Shown: positions 1 through 8,341, numbered from the stretch's first letter. The stretch is DNA of 64,000 nt from DASQBT01 sp963782495 (GCA_963782495.1 CAWAJU010000005.1:62001-126000); one strand, 5' to 3'. Notes: a model not told the origin generated them from the letters alone. Program-made: numbers and translations.

Positions 1-495
1 GTCCGCCACGCCTTTCTCCATTCGATCCAGCGCAATCACCACGCCGGCGGGCTCAGCGCCCTGGGCGCGTATCAGTTCGACCGATTCCCGCACCGAGGTG
101 CCGGCAGAGATCACATCGTCCACGATCAACACCCGACCTCTCAACGCGGCGCCGACCACCGTACCTCCTTCGCCATGGTCCTTGGCCTCCTTGCGATTGT
201 AGGCGAAAGGCATATTGCGTCCCAGCGAGACCAAGGCGATGGCGATCGAGGCCGCCAGCGGAATGCCTTTGTAGGCCGGCCCGAACAACACCTCAAACGC
301 GATACCGGATTCGACTATGGCTTTGGCGTAGAATTCACCCAGCTTTTTCAGCTTGGCCCCATCATTGAAAAGCCCGGCATTAAAAAAATAGGGGGACAGA
401 CGCCCAGCCTTGGTCTTGAATTCGCCGAAGCACAAGACGCCGGAGGCGATGGCGAAATCCAGGAATTCGGTTTTATAAGCGGACATTTCTTCCAT
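1..495 (-). CDS. pyrE: Orotate phosphoribosyltransferase (partial, C-terminus outside window)
   Basis: The enzyme joins orotate to PRPP to make OMP in pyrimidine synthesis. The visible 165 residues run from MEEMSAYKTEF through FGPAYKGIPLAA to the PRPP-binding motif VLIVDDVISAGTS and on to the window edge, where the frame is still open. Two start codons are possible, at 495 and at 486 (MSAYKTEF); the upstream one is used because GGAAGA lies too close to the inner ATG. The gene diverges from xth with only 14 bp between the two starts, so each promoter must lie partly inside the other gene. It belongs to the same pathway as pyrR-pyrB near 37-40 kb but is not linked to them. Confidence 0.93.
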   Translation of the reverse strand, partial: MEEMSAYKTEFLDFAIASGVLCFGEFKTKAGRLSPYFFNAGLFNDGAKLKKLGEFYAKAIVESGIAFEVLFGPAYKGIPLAASIAIALVSLGRNMPFAYNRKEAKDHGEGGTVVGAALRGRVLIVDDVISAGTSVRESVELIRAQGAEPAGVVIALDRMEKGVAD

Positions 496-509
496 TTCTT
501 GACTCTATC

Positions 510-1289
510 GTGCGCATTATATCGGCCAATCTGAACGGCATCCGATCCGCGGCCAGCAAGGGCTTTTTCGACTGGTTGCCCAAGCAACGGGCCGATGTGG
601 TCTGCGTGCAGGAATTGAAGGCACAGGCTGCTGACCTGCGGCCTGAATTCAAGGCCTGCGATGGCCTCACCGGCGCCTTCCATTGCGCCGAAAAGAAAGG
701 CTACAGCGGTGTGGGGATATACACCCGCAGGCCGCCCCAGACGCTCATCGAAGGCCTTGGCCTGCCCGAGTTTGATGCCGAGGGCCGCTACATTGAAGCC
801 GATTACGGGCGCCTTGCGGTCATTTCCCTCTACCAGCCATCCGGTTCCAGTTCCGAGGAACGCCAGGCCGCCAAATTCCGCTTCATGGAACAGTTCTTTC
901 CTCACCTGAAGAGCCTCGCGCGCATCGGCAAGGAAATCATCATCTGCGGCGACTGGAATATCGCCCACCAGCAGATCGATCTGAAAAACTGGAAATCCAA
1001 CCAGAAGAATTCCGGCTTCCTACCCGAAGAGCGAGCCTGGCTCACACGTGTGTTCGACGAACTGGGCTTCGTCGATGTCTACCGCAAGCTGTATCCGGAA
1101 CATACCGGCGAAGCCTACACCTGGTGGAGCAACCGCGGCCAGGCTTGGGCGAAGAACGTGGGCTGGCGTATCGACTACCAGATCGCCACGCCCGGGATTT
1201 CGGCAAAGGCAAGGTGCGCGAGCGTATACAAGGATCAGCGCTTTTCCGATCACGCGCCGTTGATTGTCGACTACAACCATGCCCTCTAG
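510..1289 (+). CDS. xth: Exodeoxyribonuclease III / AP endonuclease
   Basis: A 259-residue enzyme of the exonuclease III family, cytosolic, cutting DNA at abasic sites and digesting 3' ends in base-excision repair. Seen in the sequence: the start MRIISANLNGIRSA, the metal-binding Glu in VQELK near residue 35, ICGDWNIAH near 150, and the C-terminal SDHAPLIVDY with the catalytic Asp-His. The length is normal for the family. Its 3' end overlaps the next reading frame by 11 bases, which suggests co-transcription with the permease gene. Whether the protein is closer to E. coli XthA or to ExoA-type members cannot be settled by eye. Confidence 0.93.
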   Translation: MRIISANLNGIRSAASKGFFDWLPKQRADVVCVQELKAQAADLRPEFKACDGLTGAFHCAEKKGYSGVGIYTRRPPQTLIEGLGLPEFDAEGRYIEADYGRLAVISLYQPSGSSSEERQAAKFRFMEQFFPHLKSLARIGKEIIICGDWNIAHQQIDLKNWKSNQKNSGFLPEERAWLTRVFDELGFVDVYRKLYPEHTGEAYTWWSNRGQAWAKNVGWRIDYQIATPGISAKARCASVYKDQRFSDHAPLIVDYNHAL

Positions 1290-2784
1290 ATTCGCCGCCT
1301 TCCATCGTCTGCTGGCCGTACTCTTTCTTGGCTTTGCCTCGGGGCTGCCGCTGGCGCTTACCGGTCAGGCCATGCAGGCCTGGCTCACCATATCGGGTGT
1401 GGACATCGCAACGATCGGGTTTCTCGGCCTGGTAGGCGTTCCCTACACATTCAAGTTTCTTTGGGCGCCATTGATGGATCGCTTCGAACTGCCGTTTCTT
1501 GGGCGGCGGCGCGGCTGGTTGGTCCTCACCCAGTTGATGTTGGCCGGGGTGTTGTACTACATGGCCAGTGTGTCCCCGCAAGCGACGCCGCTTCTGTTTG
1601 CCGCGGTCGCCGTTGGTGTCGCTTTCTTTTCCGCCTCGCAGGATGTGGTGATCGACGCGTATCGCACCGATGTGCTGGAACCGCGCGAGCGGGGCCTCGG
1701 CGCGTCGCTGGCGGTCTTCGGTTATCGGCTGGCGATGATTCTGTCGGGCGGGATTGCGCTTATCTGGGCCGATCAATGGGGAAGCTGGGCACAGGTTTAT
1801 CGGGTGATGGCAGGGATTTTTGTTGTGGCGGCAGTGTTGTCGCTGCTGACCCTGCCGGGCGTCAGCTCTGCGTCGAAGCCGATGCACTCCAATGCATCGC
1901 GCGAACTGATGGGCTTTCTGGCATTGCTGGCAGGCGTGGCGATCGGCGCCTTGGCCAGCCGTTGGGTGCTGATCGAGATGGGTCTGAGCCCGGATGATCC
2001 AAACAAATGGATCCGCTTGCTATTTGTGCTGGCGGGCATCGCCTGCGCCTTGCCGATGGGCGCATGGGCAGCACACAAGGCCGGCTTTGAAACATTGAAC
2101 CGCTCACTCTCGAGCTACTTTGCGCGACCGGGCGCCTGGGCGTTTCTGCTGCTTATCGTGCTGTACAAATTGTCCGATGCCTTTGCCGGTACCCTGACCA
2201 CCGTGTTTCTGATCAAGGGCATGGCGTTTTCTCAGGCCCAGGTTGGCATTGTCAACAAGATCATCGGCATCTGGCTCACTATTTCCGGCGCACTGATCGC
2301 CGGGGCACTCATGTTGCGCCTGACGTTATATCGCGCACTGCTGGTCTTCGGTGCATTGCAAATGGTCGCGAATTTCGGCTTCTGGGGACTCGCCGTGTCG
2401 GGCAAGGGCGCATGGGGAAGTTTCATGCTGCCGCCATTCGACCTGGGGATTGTGGCGCTCAGAACGCCCGCCGCCATTGATGGTCTGCTGATGTTTGCCA
2501 TTGCAGCCGAGAACATCACCAGTGGCATGGGCACTGCTGCCTTTGTGGCATTGTTGATGAGCTTGTGCAACCACCGTTATACCGCCACGCACTACGCCCT
2601 GCTTTCAGCCTTAGCCGCGGTCGGACGTATATATGTCAGTCCGCTGGCCGGGGTGATGTCCGAATCCATCGGCTGGCCTGCGTTCTTTGTGTTGGCCGTC
2701 GTTCTTGGTTTCCCGGGACTGTACATGGTGTGGAAAATGCGCGAGGCGATCGCCAAACTGACCCAGCAACCCGCTGCGACATGA
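1279..2784 (+). CDS. AmpG-like major facilitator permease
   Basis: A 501-residue inner-membrane protein with about a dozen or more hydrophobic segments. The opening FHRLLAVLFLGFASGLPLAL, the GVPYTFKFLWAPLMDR loop and SQDVVIDAYRTDVL are hallmarks of the AmpG family, which imports GlcNAc-anhydroMurNAc peptides for murein recycling. ATG at 1279 is chosen over an in-frame TTG at 1264 because family members start at this point; it overlaps the xth stop. It overlaps the following gene by ATGA. Mpl, which reuses recovered murein tripeptide, is encoded near 30 kb, which supports an active recycling route. The exact substrate is inferred from the family. Confidence 0.85.
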   Translation: MPSRFAAFHRLLAVLFLGFASGLPLALTGQAMQAWLTISGVDIATIGFLGLVGVPYTFKFLWAPLMDRFELPFLGRRRGWLVLTQLMLAGVLYYMASVSPQATPLLFAAVAVGVAFFSASQDVVIDAYRTDVLEPRERGLGASLAVFGYRLAMILSGGIALIWADQWGSWAQVYRVMAGIFVVAAVLSLLTLPGVSSASKPMHSNASRELMGFLALLAGVAIGALASRWVLIEMGLSPDDPNKWIRLLFVLAGIACALPMGAWAAHKAGFETLNRSLSSYFARPGAWAFLLLIVLYKLSDAFAGTLTTVFLIKGMAFSQAQVGIVNKIIGIWLTISGALIAGALMLRLTLYRALLVFGALQMVANFGFWGLAVSGKGAWGSFMLPPFDLGIVALRTPAAIDGLLMFAIAAENITSGMGTAAFVALLMSLCNHRYTATHYALLSALAAVGRIYVSPLAGVMSESIGWPAFFVLAVVLGFPGLYMVWKMREAIAKLTQQPAAT

Positions 2785-3443
2785 TTGAATTCTCCCTGCT
2801 CTCTGCGTTGATGGTTGGTCTGCTGGGTGGTGTGCACTGCGCGGGGATGTGCGGCGGAATTGTCGCAGCCTTTTCGTTCCGTGCCGACGGCATCGCCCCG
2901 CCGTTTCGTCTCCATTTAGGCTACAACCTGGGCCGGGTGCTGAGCTATACCCTGTTCGGCGCGCTGGCGGGCGCGCTGGGGGGTAGCCTCAACCTGCTGC
3001 AAATCCGTCCCTTGCAGATGGTGCTCTATGTTATGGCCCAGTTGGTGATGGTTCTGTTGGGTCTGTATCTGGCAGGCTGGAATCGCTGGGTGCTGATTTT
3101 CGAACGCGCCGGCGGCACGCTTTGGAACCATGTCCAACCGATCTTCAAAAAGCTCCTGCCGGTGCGCAATCTACCCGGTGCGTTTGTTGCGGGGATGGTC
3201 TGGGGTTGGTTGCCTTGCGGGCTGGTGTACTCGGTGCTGGTCGCTGCGCTGGCTTCCGGCGGTGCCACCGGCGGGGCAGCGCTGATGCTGGCCTTTGGCC
3301 TGGGCACCCTGCCCAATCTGCTGGGCATGGGCTTGTTCGCGCGCTCCCTGCAACCCTTTCTTCAGCATCCCATGACGCGCCGGGCGGCGGGACTGCTGGT
3401 GGCAGGATTTGGCCTGTGGGGCTTGATCAGGCATGTGATCTAG
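2781..3443 (+). CDS. TauE/SafE-type (DsbD_2-like) membrane protein
   Basis: A 220-residue integral membrane protein with about six hydrophobic segments. The N-terminal GLLGGVHCAGMCGGI and the later VWGWLPCGLVYSVL carry the paired Cys and Pro-Cys features of the sulfite exporter TauE/SafE-like family (DsbD_2 type), whose members often sit near cytochrome oxidase or heavy-metal genes. No such genes are next to it here; it overlaps the AmpG-like gene by 4 bases (ATGA), so translation is probably coupled. The transported or handled substrate is unknown; a role in thiol or metal handling is only inference. Confidence 0.8.
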   Translation: MIEFSLLSALMVGLLGGVHCAGMCGGIVAAFSFRADGIAPPFRLHLGYNLGRVLSYTLFGALAGALGGSLNLLQIRPLQMVLYVMAQLVMVLLGLYLAGWNRWVLIFERAGGTLWNHVQPIFKKLLPVRNLPGAFVAGMVWGWLPCGLVYSVLVAALASGGATGGAALMLAFGLGTLPNLLGMGLFARSLQPFLQHPMTRRAAGLLVAGFGLWGLIRHVI

Positions 3444-3458
3444 GAGTTTGCAGGCAGG

Positions 3459-3887
3459 CTACCTGTAGAACTGCTGGGTAAACGCAACTTCCCGGTTGGG
3501 TTCCCCGGCCGTTCCCACGCTGACATTGAATTTCAGGGTGTCCGGCGGCGACACGCGGAATTCTCCGAGATAGTAAATCGCAGCACCTTCCTTGATTTCG
3601 CGCATGTCGATGGTGGACAATTGATTGCTCGGGTTGACGAAATAAACCGAGAGCTTCGCCGCAATGGGAATGCCGACACCCATCGCATTCTTGCGCAGGA
3701 CTGAAATGGTCACCAGGCCGCGCGTATTGCTGCGGTCGATCTTGTAGGTCCGCGCCACCTCCGGCAAAAGATCGCTGGTCAGCATCGCGTTGTAGTGGAC
3801 TTCGACATTGCCGAACTTTTCCGATTTCTCGGCCTGGGCAACGACAGGAATTACGGCAAGGGTTATTACGGCAAGCCAGCGGTACAT
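3459..3887 (-). CDS. DUF4426 periplasmic protein
   Basis: A 142-residue protein starting MYRWLAVITLAVIPVVAQAEKSE, a clean signal peptide with cleavage expected after AQA. The mature part (YNAMLTSDLLPEVARTYKI, GLVTISVLRKN, FTQQFYR) matches the small DUF4426 family, of unknown function. Family members are often found near metW/metX in gammaproteobacteria; here metW-metX lie 4 kb upstream on the same strand. The start at 3887 is chosen because GAGGAGA lies seven bases upstream; the open frame continues to 3944 without a better site. It is convergent with the preceding TauE-like gene. Confidence 0.75.
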   Translation of the reverse strand: MYRWLAVITLAVIPVVAQAEKSEKFGNVEVHYNAMLTSDLLPEVARTYKIDRSNTRGLVTISVLRKNAMGVGIPIAAKLSVYFVNPSNQLSTIDMREIKEGAAIYYLGEFRVSPPDTLKFNVSVGTAGEPNREVAFTQQFYR

Positions 3888-3953
3888 ACAGTCTCCTCGT
3901 GTTGTTTGTCTTGAGCGGTGATAGCGTTTGCAAAGCTCTTTCAATATAGACGA

Positions 3954-4601
3954 TCAATTCCTTTCAGGCAGGCTGGCCAGCCAGTCCATCATATCGTCGA
4001 GCAAGTGAGTGGTGGCCCGATTCAAGGCCACATGCGCCCCGGCCGCATCAAAACTGGCGAGATCCGCGTCGACGCTGAAAAGCTTGTGTGCCATCAGACC
4101 ATGCGTCGCCAGGTTGACTACATCTGCCTGCAGCAGCACGCGGGCCTTGCCGGGAACTCGCGTCGCGTCGTGGTAGAACTCCAGCAACTGAGTCTCCAGC
4201 AACCAGTCGCCCCTGACCTGACCATCCCTCACCACGGCCGTAAAAAGATTTTCCCGCTCCAGTCGCAAGCTCAACAGATCGGTGAAACGCTTGCCCGGCC
4301 GCTCCGTCCAGTGTGCATATTGATAATAAGACCGGGTACCGGGCTGATCGCTGTAGGCCAATCCATCCGTGTCGTAGAAAGCCGTCGCCTGGGTATCCAG
4401 CACCACCAGGGTCAGTGGGCGGGGTGTATGGCTTGGCGCGGTGCGGCCAAGATCCTCCAACACAAAATTGCTTACCGGGGGCGCGTCCTTGTCCACGCCC
4501 AGGTTGATGCACGCGCTTAAGGCCAGCGCCATCAACAGGGCACTGGCCGGTCGCGCCATGCCAGCCATGGATCGTTTAAGTGGCAGCCAGGATCGCTTCA
4601 T
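3954..4601 (-). CDS. ABC-type transport auxiliary lipoprotein (PqiC-like)
   Basis: A 215-residue lipoprotein. After a basic N-terminus comes a hydrophobic stretch ending in the lipobox LSAC near residue 31, so the mature protein should be lipid-anchored. The rest (FVLEDLGR, GLAYSDQPGTRSYYQYAHW, DDMMDWLASLPE) resembles the auxiliary lipoproteins encoded with MCE-family transporters, such as PqiC. Its ATG overlaps the mlaD-like stop by 4 bases, so it is the last gene of the transporter operon. It probably sits at the outer membrane and helps lipid transfer; this is inferred from the operon. Confidence 0.8.
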   Translation of the reverse strand: MKRSWLPLKRSMAGMARPASALLMALALSACINLGVDKDAPPVSNFVLEDLGRTAPSHTPRPLTLVVLDTQATAFYDTDGLAYSDQPGTRSYYQYAHWTERPGKRFTDLLSLRLERENLFTAVVRDGQVRGDWLLETQLLEFYHDATRVPGKARVLLQADVVNLATHGLMAHKLFSVDADLASFDAAGAHVALNRATTHLLDDMMDWLASLPERN

Positions 4602-5542
4602 TTCCTTTCTCCCGGCCCAGGCTTGGGTTTACCCATTTCCATCAGCAAGCTCCGAGGATTGGCCAACTTGCGGCCGGCAATCGTCACGGCATCGGTGCTG
4701 GCCCGCACGTCCTGGCCAATGGCCGTTATTTCCACGCCACTGGTGTCCGACAAACTCTGCAGCTTTTGCGAAATCGCGCTGGTTTCCCTTTGCAGGTTTT
4801 CCATCGCTGTGCCAACCTGTTTGAGGGTGGCAGCCGCGTCCTTGCTAACGCCCTGTATGTTGCCCTCTGCCTTGGCCGCAACCAAAGAGACATTGGCCCC
4901 GACCACGCGGAATTCGTCCGCCGCAGCACGCAGGGCCGCGATGGTTTCCGTGACGGAGCGCTTGTTCTGCACCAGGTAATCAGACAGGTCCTGGAGGTTG
5001 ACCAAGGTCTGACTCAAGGCCTTGCGATTCTCATCGGTCAGCACGCCGTTTACCCTGTCCAGCACCTCGGCGCCATTTTCAGCCATCCGGGAGACGGCGG
5101 TCGCCACTTTATCAAGATCGGAACTGCCTTCGGCAATTACCGGATATTTCTCCCCCTTGGGGACCTCGGTCAACAACGGCGCCCCCGCTTCGCCATTGGC
5201 AATTTCCAGTGTGGCCAGTCCGGTCACCACATTGCGCTTGACGTAGGCCTGCGCACCCTGTCGCACCGGAGTATGTTCATCCACATTGATCGTGACGCGC
5301 ACCCCACCCCGAGCTTCTGAAGAGAGATCGAGATCCGAGACGACACCGACTTTGATTCCGCGCATCTTGACTGCGCTGTTGACATCGAGTCCATCCATGG
5401 ACTGATTGTTGAAATAAATGGTGTAGCGACGATAGGCGACGGTGTCCGCCCATCCCCCCAGCCAGATCAGCCCAAGGACGAGCAATGCCGCGACCAGCAG
5501 CACGATGACGCCTACCAGCGTATATTTGGCTTCGGCTTCCAT
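4598..5542 (-). CDS. MlaD-family MCE protein
   Basis: A 314-residue protein with one N-terminal membrane anchor (VGVIVLLVAALLVLGLIWL) followed by an MCE domain (YRRYTIYFNNQSMDGLDV, VKMRGIKVGVV) and a long helical tail with heptad-like spacing (residues ~170-290). Such proteins form the periplasmic substrate tunnel of lipid-transporting ABC systems. The helical C-terminus is longer than in E. coli MlaD and is more like the single-MCE proteins that work with a PqiC-type lipoprotein. It lies directly behind the ATPase gene with one base between them. Confidence 0.88.
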   Translation of the reverse strand: MEAEAKYTLVGVIVLLVAALLVLGLIWLGGWADTVAYRRYTIYFNNQSMDGLDVNSAVKMRGIKVGVVSDLDLSSEARGGVRVTINVDEHTPVRQGAQAYVKRNVVTGLATLEIANGEAGAPLLTEVPKGEKYPVIAEGSSDLDKVATAVSRMAENGAEVLDRVNGVLTDENRKALSQTLVNLQDLSDYLVQNKRSVTETIAALRAAADEFRVVGANVSLVAAKAEGNIQGVSKDAAATLKQVGTAMENLQRETSAISQKLQSLSDTSGVEITAIGQDVRASTDAVTIAGRKLANPRSLLMEMGKPKPGPGERK

Positions 5543-5543
5543 G

Positions 5544-6296
5544 TTATTCCTCCATCGACGCGCGCGCAGAAAAATATTCCCGCAACCAGGGATCGTCGAT
5601 TTGTTTCAGCTCCCCTACCGTGCCATCCGCCTTCACCTTGCCATCCGCCAGCACGATCACCCGATCGATGATGGAAAGCAGTGTATCCAAGTCGTGCGTG
5701 ACCAGAAAGACCGTCAGCCCCAAGCTTTCCGACAACAGGCGGATCAGATGGTCGAACGCCCGGCCGGAAACGGGATCAAGACCGGACGTGGGCTCATCCA
5801 GGAACAGGAGCTCAGGGTCCAGGGCCAGTGCCCTCGCCAGTGCTGCGCGCTTGCGCATGCCGCCCGACAGTTCGCTGGGTTTCTTGCGCGCCGCGTCAGG
5901 CGGCAGCCCGGTCATGGCAAGCTTGAGCCGGGCCAGTTGCAGGCTCTCCTCGCGCGTGAGTTGCGTGTGTTCCAGCAAGGGCACCGCCACATTCTGTTCC
6001 ACATTGAGAGAGGAAAATAGCGCGCCATCCTGAAACAGCACGCCGAAGCGCTCGCGCAACTGGTTAAGCCTGACTGGGTCGAGTGACCAGACATCCTCGC
6101 CAAACAGCCGGACCTGGCCCGAGGTGGGGCGCAGCAGGCCGATCATTTCCCTCAGCAGCACCGACTTGCCGCTACCGCTGCCGCCGATGAGGGCGACCAC
6201 TTCACCGCTGCCTACGGAAAGACTCACGCTGTCATGGATCAACGCGCCGCCGAGACGGGTGACAATCTGGCTGACTTCGATGACTGGCGCTTCCAT
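5544..6296 (-). CDS. ABC transporter ATP-binding protein, MlaF-like
   Basis: A 250-residue cytosolic ATPase. Walker A is GGSGSGKSVLLREM near residue 37, the signature is LSGGMRKRAALARAL, Walker B is LLFLDEPTSGLDP, and the switch His is in VTHDLD. The family (Ttg2A/MlaF) powers phospholipid or hydrophobic-compound traffic across the envelope. It abuts the permease gene at 6297 with no gap and runs into the mlaD-like gene, so the transporter is encoded in the order permease, ATPase, MCE protein, lipoprotein. Confidence 0.9.
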   Translation of the reverse strand: MEAPVIEVSQIVTRLGGALIHDSVSLSVGSGEVVALIGGSGSGKSVLLREMIGLLRPTSGQVRLFGEDVWSLDPVRLNQLRERFGVLFQDGALFSSLNVEQNVAVPLLEHTQLTREESLQLARLKLAMTGLPPDAARKKPSELSGGMRKRAALARALALDPELLFLDEPTSGLDPVSGRAFDHLIRLLSESLGLTVFLVTHDLDTLLSIIDRVIVLADGKVKADGTVGELKQIDDPWLREYFSARASMEE

Positions 6297-7415
6297 CTAG
6301 ATCGGCACGTCGGCAAACAGAATCGCAAACAGGGCATTCAGCACAATGACTGCGACGATCGATTGCACGACCGTGGAGGTTGTGTTCACGCCCACGCTGC
6401 GCGCATCGCGTTGCACGGACAAGCCCATGCGACAGGCAATCAACCCGATCATCACGGCAAAGACCGGCGCCTTGACCAGGCCGATCTCGTAGCTCTGGAT
6501 TTTCAGCACGCTGTTCAGGCGGTCCCAAAACAAGTGCGGGTCGATGCCCAACTGGGAGTCCGCAATGACCATGCCACCCACCAGCCCTGCCACGTCGCCA
6601 AGGAAAACCAGCAACGGCATCGCCACAATCAAGGCGACGACCCTGGGTATGACCAATACCGCATAAGGCGAGAGGCCGAGCACCGCAATCGCGTCAATCT
6701 CCTCATTGACTTTCATGGTACCGAGTTGCGCGGTTATCGCCGCCCCCGAACGGCCGGCCACCAGGATGGCGGCGATGACGGGAGAGATCTCTCGCAGTAC
6801 CGCGGCGGCGACACCGTCCACCACAAAAATATTGGCGCCAAACTTCTGCGCCTGTACCCCCAGAAGGTAGGCAAACACGATTCCCAGTAGAAAGATCATC
6901 GCCATCACGATGGGGATGGCATCGACGAAGATCACTTCAATTTGCGCAGTCAGCTCCTTGAAGCGGAACTTGCTCGGACTGCGCCACAACGCCAGCCACT
7001 CCAAGGTCAGCCCACCAAGAAACCGTGTGAGACCAAGCATATGCCACCAGGCACTTGCCGCACCATGCCCGAGGCGGGCCAACATCTCCCGTCGGTGCTG
7101 CCGGCCGGTCAGATCTTGCGACGACACGGAAAAGTACCGGGCCACCAGTTCCAGTACCTGCCGATGGGCCGGCTTGAATGCATCCAGAATGTATGACTCC
7201 GGCCGTGCACCGGCCTGCCCCAGCAGTCGGAGCAGAACGTGTGCGCCGCTGGTGTCCAATCCGGTTAATTCACTGCCTTCGAGCTTGATTTGTCCATCGA
7301 TGCGAGGCAGGACGGGTTGCTTCGCCAGAGGAAGATGAGCCAACACCCAGTCGCCCTGGGGCCGGAACACCCAACCGGTCTCAGTTTGCTGAAACCTGAC
7401 GCTGGGTGAAGTCAA
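6297..7415 (-). CDS. MlaE-family permease with N-terminal STAS-like domain
   Basis: A 372-residue protein. The first ~100 residues (LEGSELTGLDTSGAHVLLRLL) form a STAS-like domain comparable to MlaB, here fused to the permease rather than encoded separately. The remainder is the MlaE fold with about five membrane segments and the conserved VAGRSGAAITAQLGTMKVNEEIDA loop, which contacts the ATPase. The fusion explains why no free mlaB gene is present. It starts 3 bases after the metW stop on the same strand. Confidence 0.88.
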   Translation of the reverse strand: MTSPSVRFQQTETGWVFRPQGDWVLAHLPLAKQPVLPRIDGQIKLEGSELTGLDTSGAHVLLRLLGQAGARPESYILDAFKPAHRQVLELVARYFSVSSQDLTGRQHRREMLARLGHGAASAWWHMLGLTRFLGGLTLEWLALWRSPSKFRFKELTAQIEVIFVDAIPIVMAMIFLLGIVFAYLLGVQAQKFGANIFVVDGVAAAVLREISPVIAAILVAGRSGAAITAQLGTMKVNEEIDAIAVLGLSPYAVLVIPRVVALIVAMPLLVFLGDVAGLVGGMVIADSQLGIDPHLFWDRLNSVLKIQSYEIGLVKAPVFAVMIGLIACRMGLSVQRDARSVGVNTTSTVVQSIVAVIVLNALFAILFADVPI

Positions 7416-7418
7416 GAC

Positions 7419-8012
7419 TCAAACCTCCTTTTCGAATCGATACACGGCCAGGCTGCCCAAGAGGTTGGGCAGCACGCCGACATCTTTGCCATCGGCCATG
7501 ACAATGCGCTGCAGAACCCGGGCGCCCACTTCCTTGCACAGGTCTTCGAAGTCGTCCAAGGTGCACAGGTGGATGTTCGGAGTATCGTACCACTCGAAGG
7601 GGATTTCGTCGGAGACCGGCATGCGGCCGGCCAGCACCTGAAGACGGTTTCGCCAATAGCCAAAGTTGGGGAAGGTCACGATACCCTGGCGTCCCACCCT
7701 CAGCATCTCCTGCAAGATTCCCTCGGTGTTATGCATGGCCTGAAGCGTGCGAGACAAAATCACATAGTCGAATGAAGCGGTCTCGAAAATGGAAAGGCCA
7801 TCTTCCAGATTCATCTGCAAGACATTGATGCGGCGCTTGACACTGGCTAGCACGCCTTCGCTGCTGATTTCGACGCCGTACCCATTTATCTGGCGACCTT
7901 CCTCCAGATAGGCCAGGAGAGCGCCGTCCCCACAGCCCAAGTCCAGCACCCGACTGCCAGGCTTGATCCAGGCCGCGATCGCTTCGAAGTCGTGTCTGAC
8001 TTCAGCACTCAT
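7419..8012 (-). CDS. metW: Methionine biosynthesis protein MetW
   Basis: A 197-residue class I methyltransferase-fold protein with the SAM-binding loop VLDLGCGDGALLAYL near residues 23-37 and the FDYVILSRTLQAM segment typical of MetW. It acts with MetX, which it is thought to activate. In relatives metX and metW abut or overlap; here the start ATG is the last of a chain of ATGA junctions made by an inserted 110-bp tandem repeat. The repeat unit places GGAGGT seven bases before this ATG, a nearly ideal ribosome binding site that the metX end itself does not have. Confidence 0.92.
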   Translation of the reverse strand: MSAEVRHDFEAIAAWIKPGSRVLDLGCGDGALLAYLEEGRQINGYGVEISSEGVLASVKRRINVLQMNLEDGLSIFETASFDYVILSRTLQAMHNTEGILQEMLRVGRQGIVTFPNFGYWRNRLQVLAGRMPVSDEIPFEWYDTPNIHLCTLDDFEDLCKEVGARVLQRIVMADGKDVGVLPNLLGSLAVYRFEKEV

Positions 8013-8121
8013 TTGGCCACCTCCGGTCCCAAGTTGGAGCGCCCGCCGCTAACGCATCGGTGGCCGGCCGCATTCGCGGACGTGCGGATCCCCGCACGCG
8101 GGGCCCCTCCTTACTGCTCAT
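8002..8121 (-). CDS. Mini-ORF in repeat unit next to metW (39 aa, altered end)
   Basis: The third copy begins MSSKEGPRVRG, but the unit is one base shorter near its end (TTGGGACC in place of the usual CCGGAACT context), so the frame shifts and stops at 8002, eleven bases inside metW, rather than at an ATGA. The metW start codon and its GGAGGT site are unchanged. Coupling by overlap is still possible here, but the exact TGA/ATG geometry is lost. Confidence 0.3.
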   Translation of the reverse strand: MSSKEGPRVRGSARPRMRPATDALAAGAPTWDRRWPNEC

Positions 8122-8231
8122 TTGGCCACCTCCAGTTCCGGAGTTGGAGCGCCCACCGCTAACGCATCGGTGGCCGGCCGCATTCGCGGACGTGCGGATC
8201 CCCGCACGCGGGGCCCCTCCTTACTGCTCAT
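8118..8231 (-). CDS. Mini-ORF in middle repeat unit (37 aa)
   Basis: The second copy has the same 37-codon length and the same ATGA overlap at both ends. It begins MSSKEGPRVRG and differs from the first copy by Ser for Gly at position 3 and Val for Ala in the LAVGAP segment. GGAGGT lies seven bases before its ATG. No known family is recognised. Confidence 0.38.
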   Translation of the reverse strand: MSSKEGPRVRGSARPRMRPATDALAVGAPTPELEVAK

Positions 8232-8341
8232 TTGGCCACCTCCAGTTCCGGAGTTGGAGCGCCCGCCGCTAACGCATCGGTGGCCGGCCGCATTCGCGGA
8301 CGTGCGGATCCCCGCACGCGGGGCCCCTCCTTACCGCTCAT
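8228..8341 (-). CDS. Mini-ORF in repeat unit next to metX (37 aa)
   Basis: The ATG overlaps the metX TGA (ATGA) and the frame ends 37 codons later in a TGA that overlaps the next unit's ATG. The peptide begins MSGKEGPRVRG, is rich in Arg, Pro and Ala, and ends PELEVAK. The start has the metX end as leader. Whether the peptide has a function, or is translated only so that ribosomes pass to metW, cannot be told from sequence; exact preservation of frame and overlap supports translation. Confidence 0.4.
   Translation of the reverse strand: MSGKEGPRVRGSARPRMRPATDALAAGAPTPELEVAK

Larger units (their letters stand above)
8010..8341 (-). repeat. Tandem 110-bp repeat (3 units) at the metX/metW ATGA junction
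   Basis: Three head-to-tail units (8010-8118, 109 bp; 8119-8228, 110 bp; 8229-8338, 110 bp) separate metX from metW; they are nearly identical and differ at only a few bases plus one indel near the metW end. On the minus strand each unit begins with ATGAGC, holds a perfect 7-bp stem (CGTGCGG, loop GGAT, CCGCACG), and ends with GGAGGTGGCCAAATGAG, which repeats the last codons and stop of metX. The 14-base string GGTGGCCAAATGAG therefore occurs at every boundary, like a target-site duplication. A diverged copy lies between pyrB and the pyrC-like gene (38518-38631). Confidence 0.93.

Noticed and set aside
8010..8341. CRISPR array
   Set aside because: Units are contiguous 110-bp repeats without spacers and with no cas genes nearby; the structure is a tandem duplication of a coding cassette.
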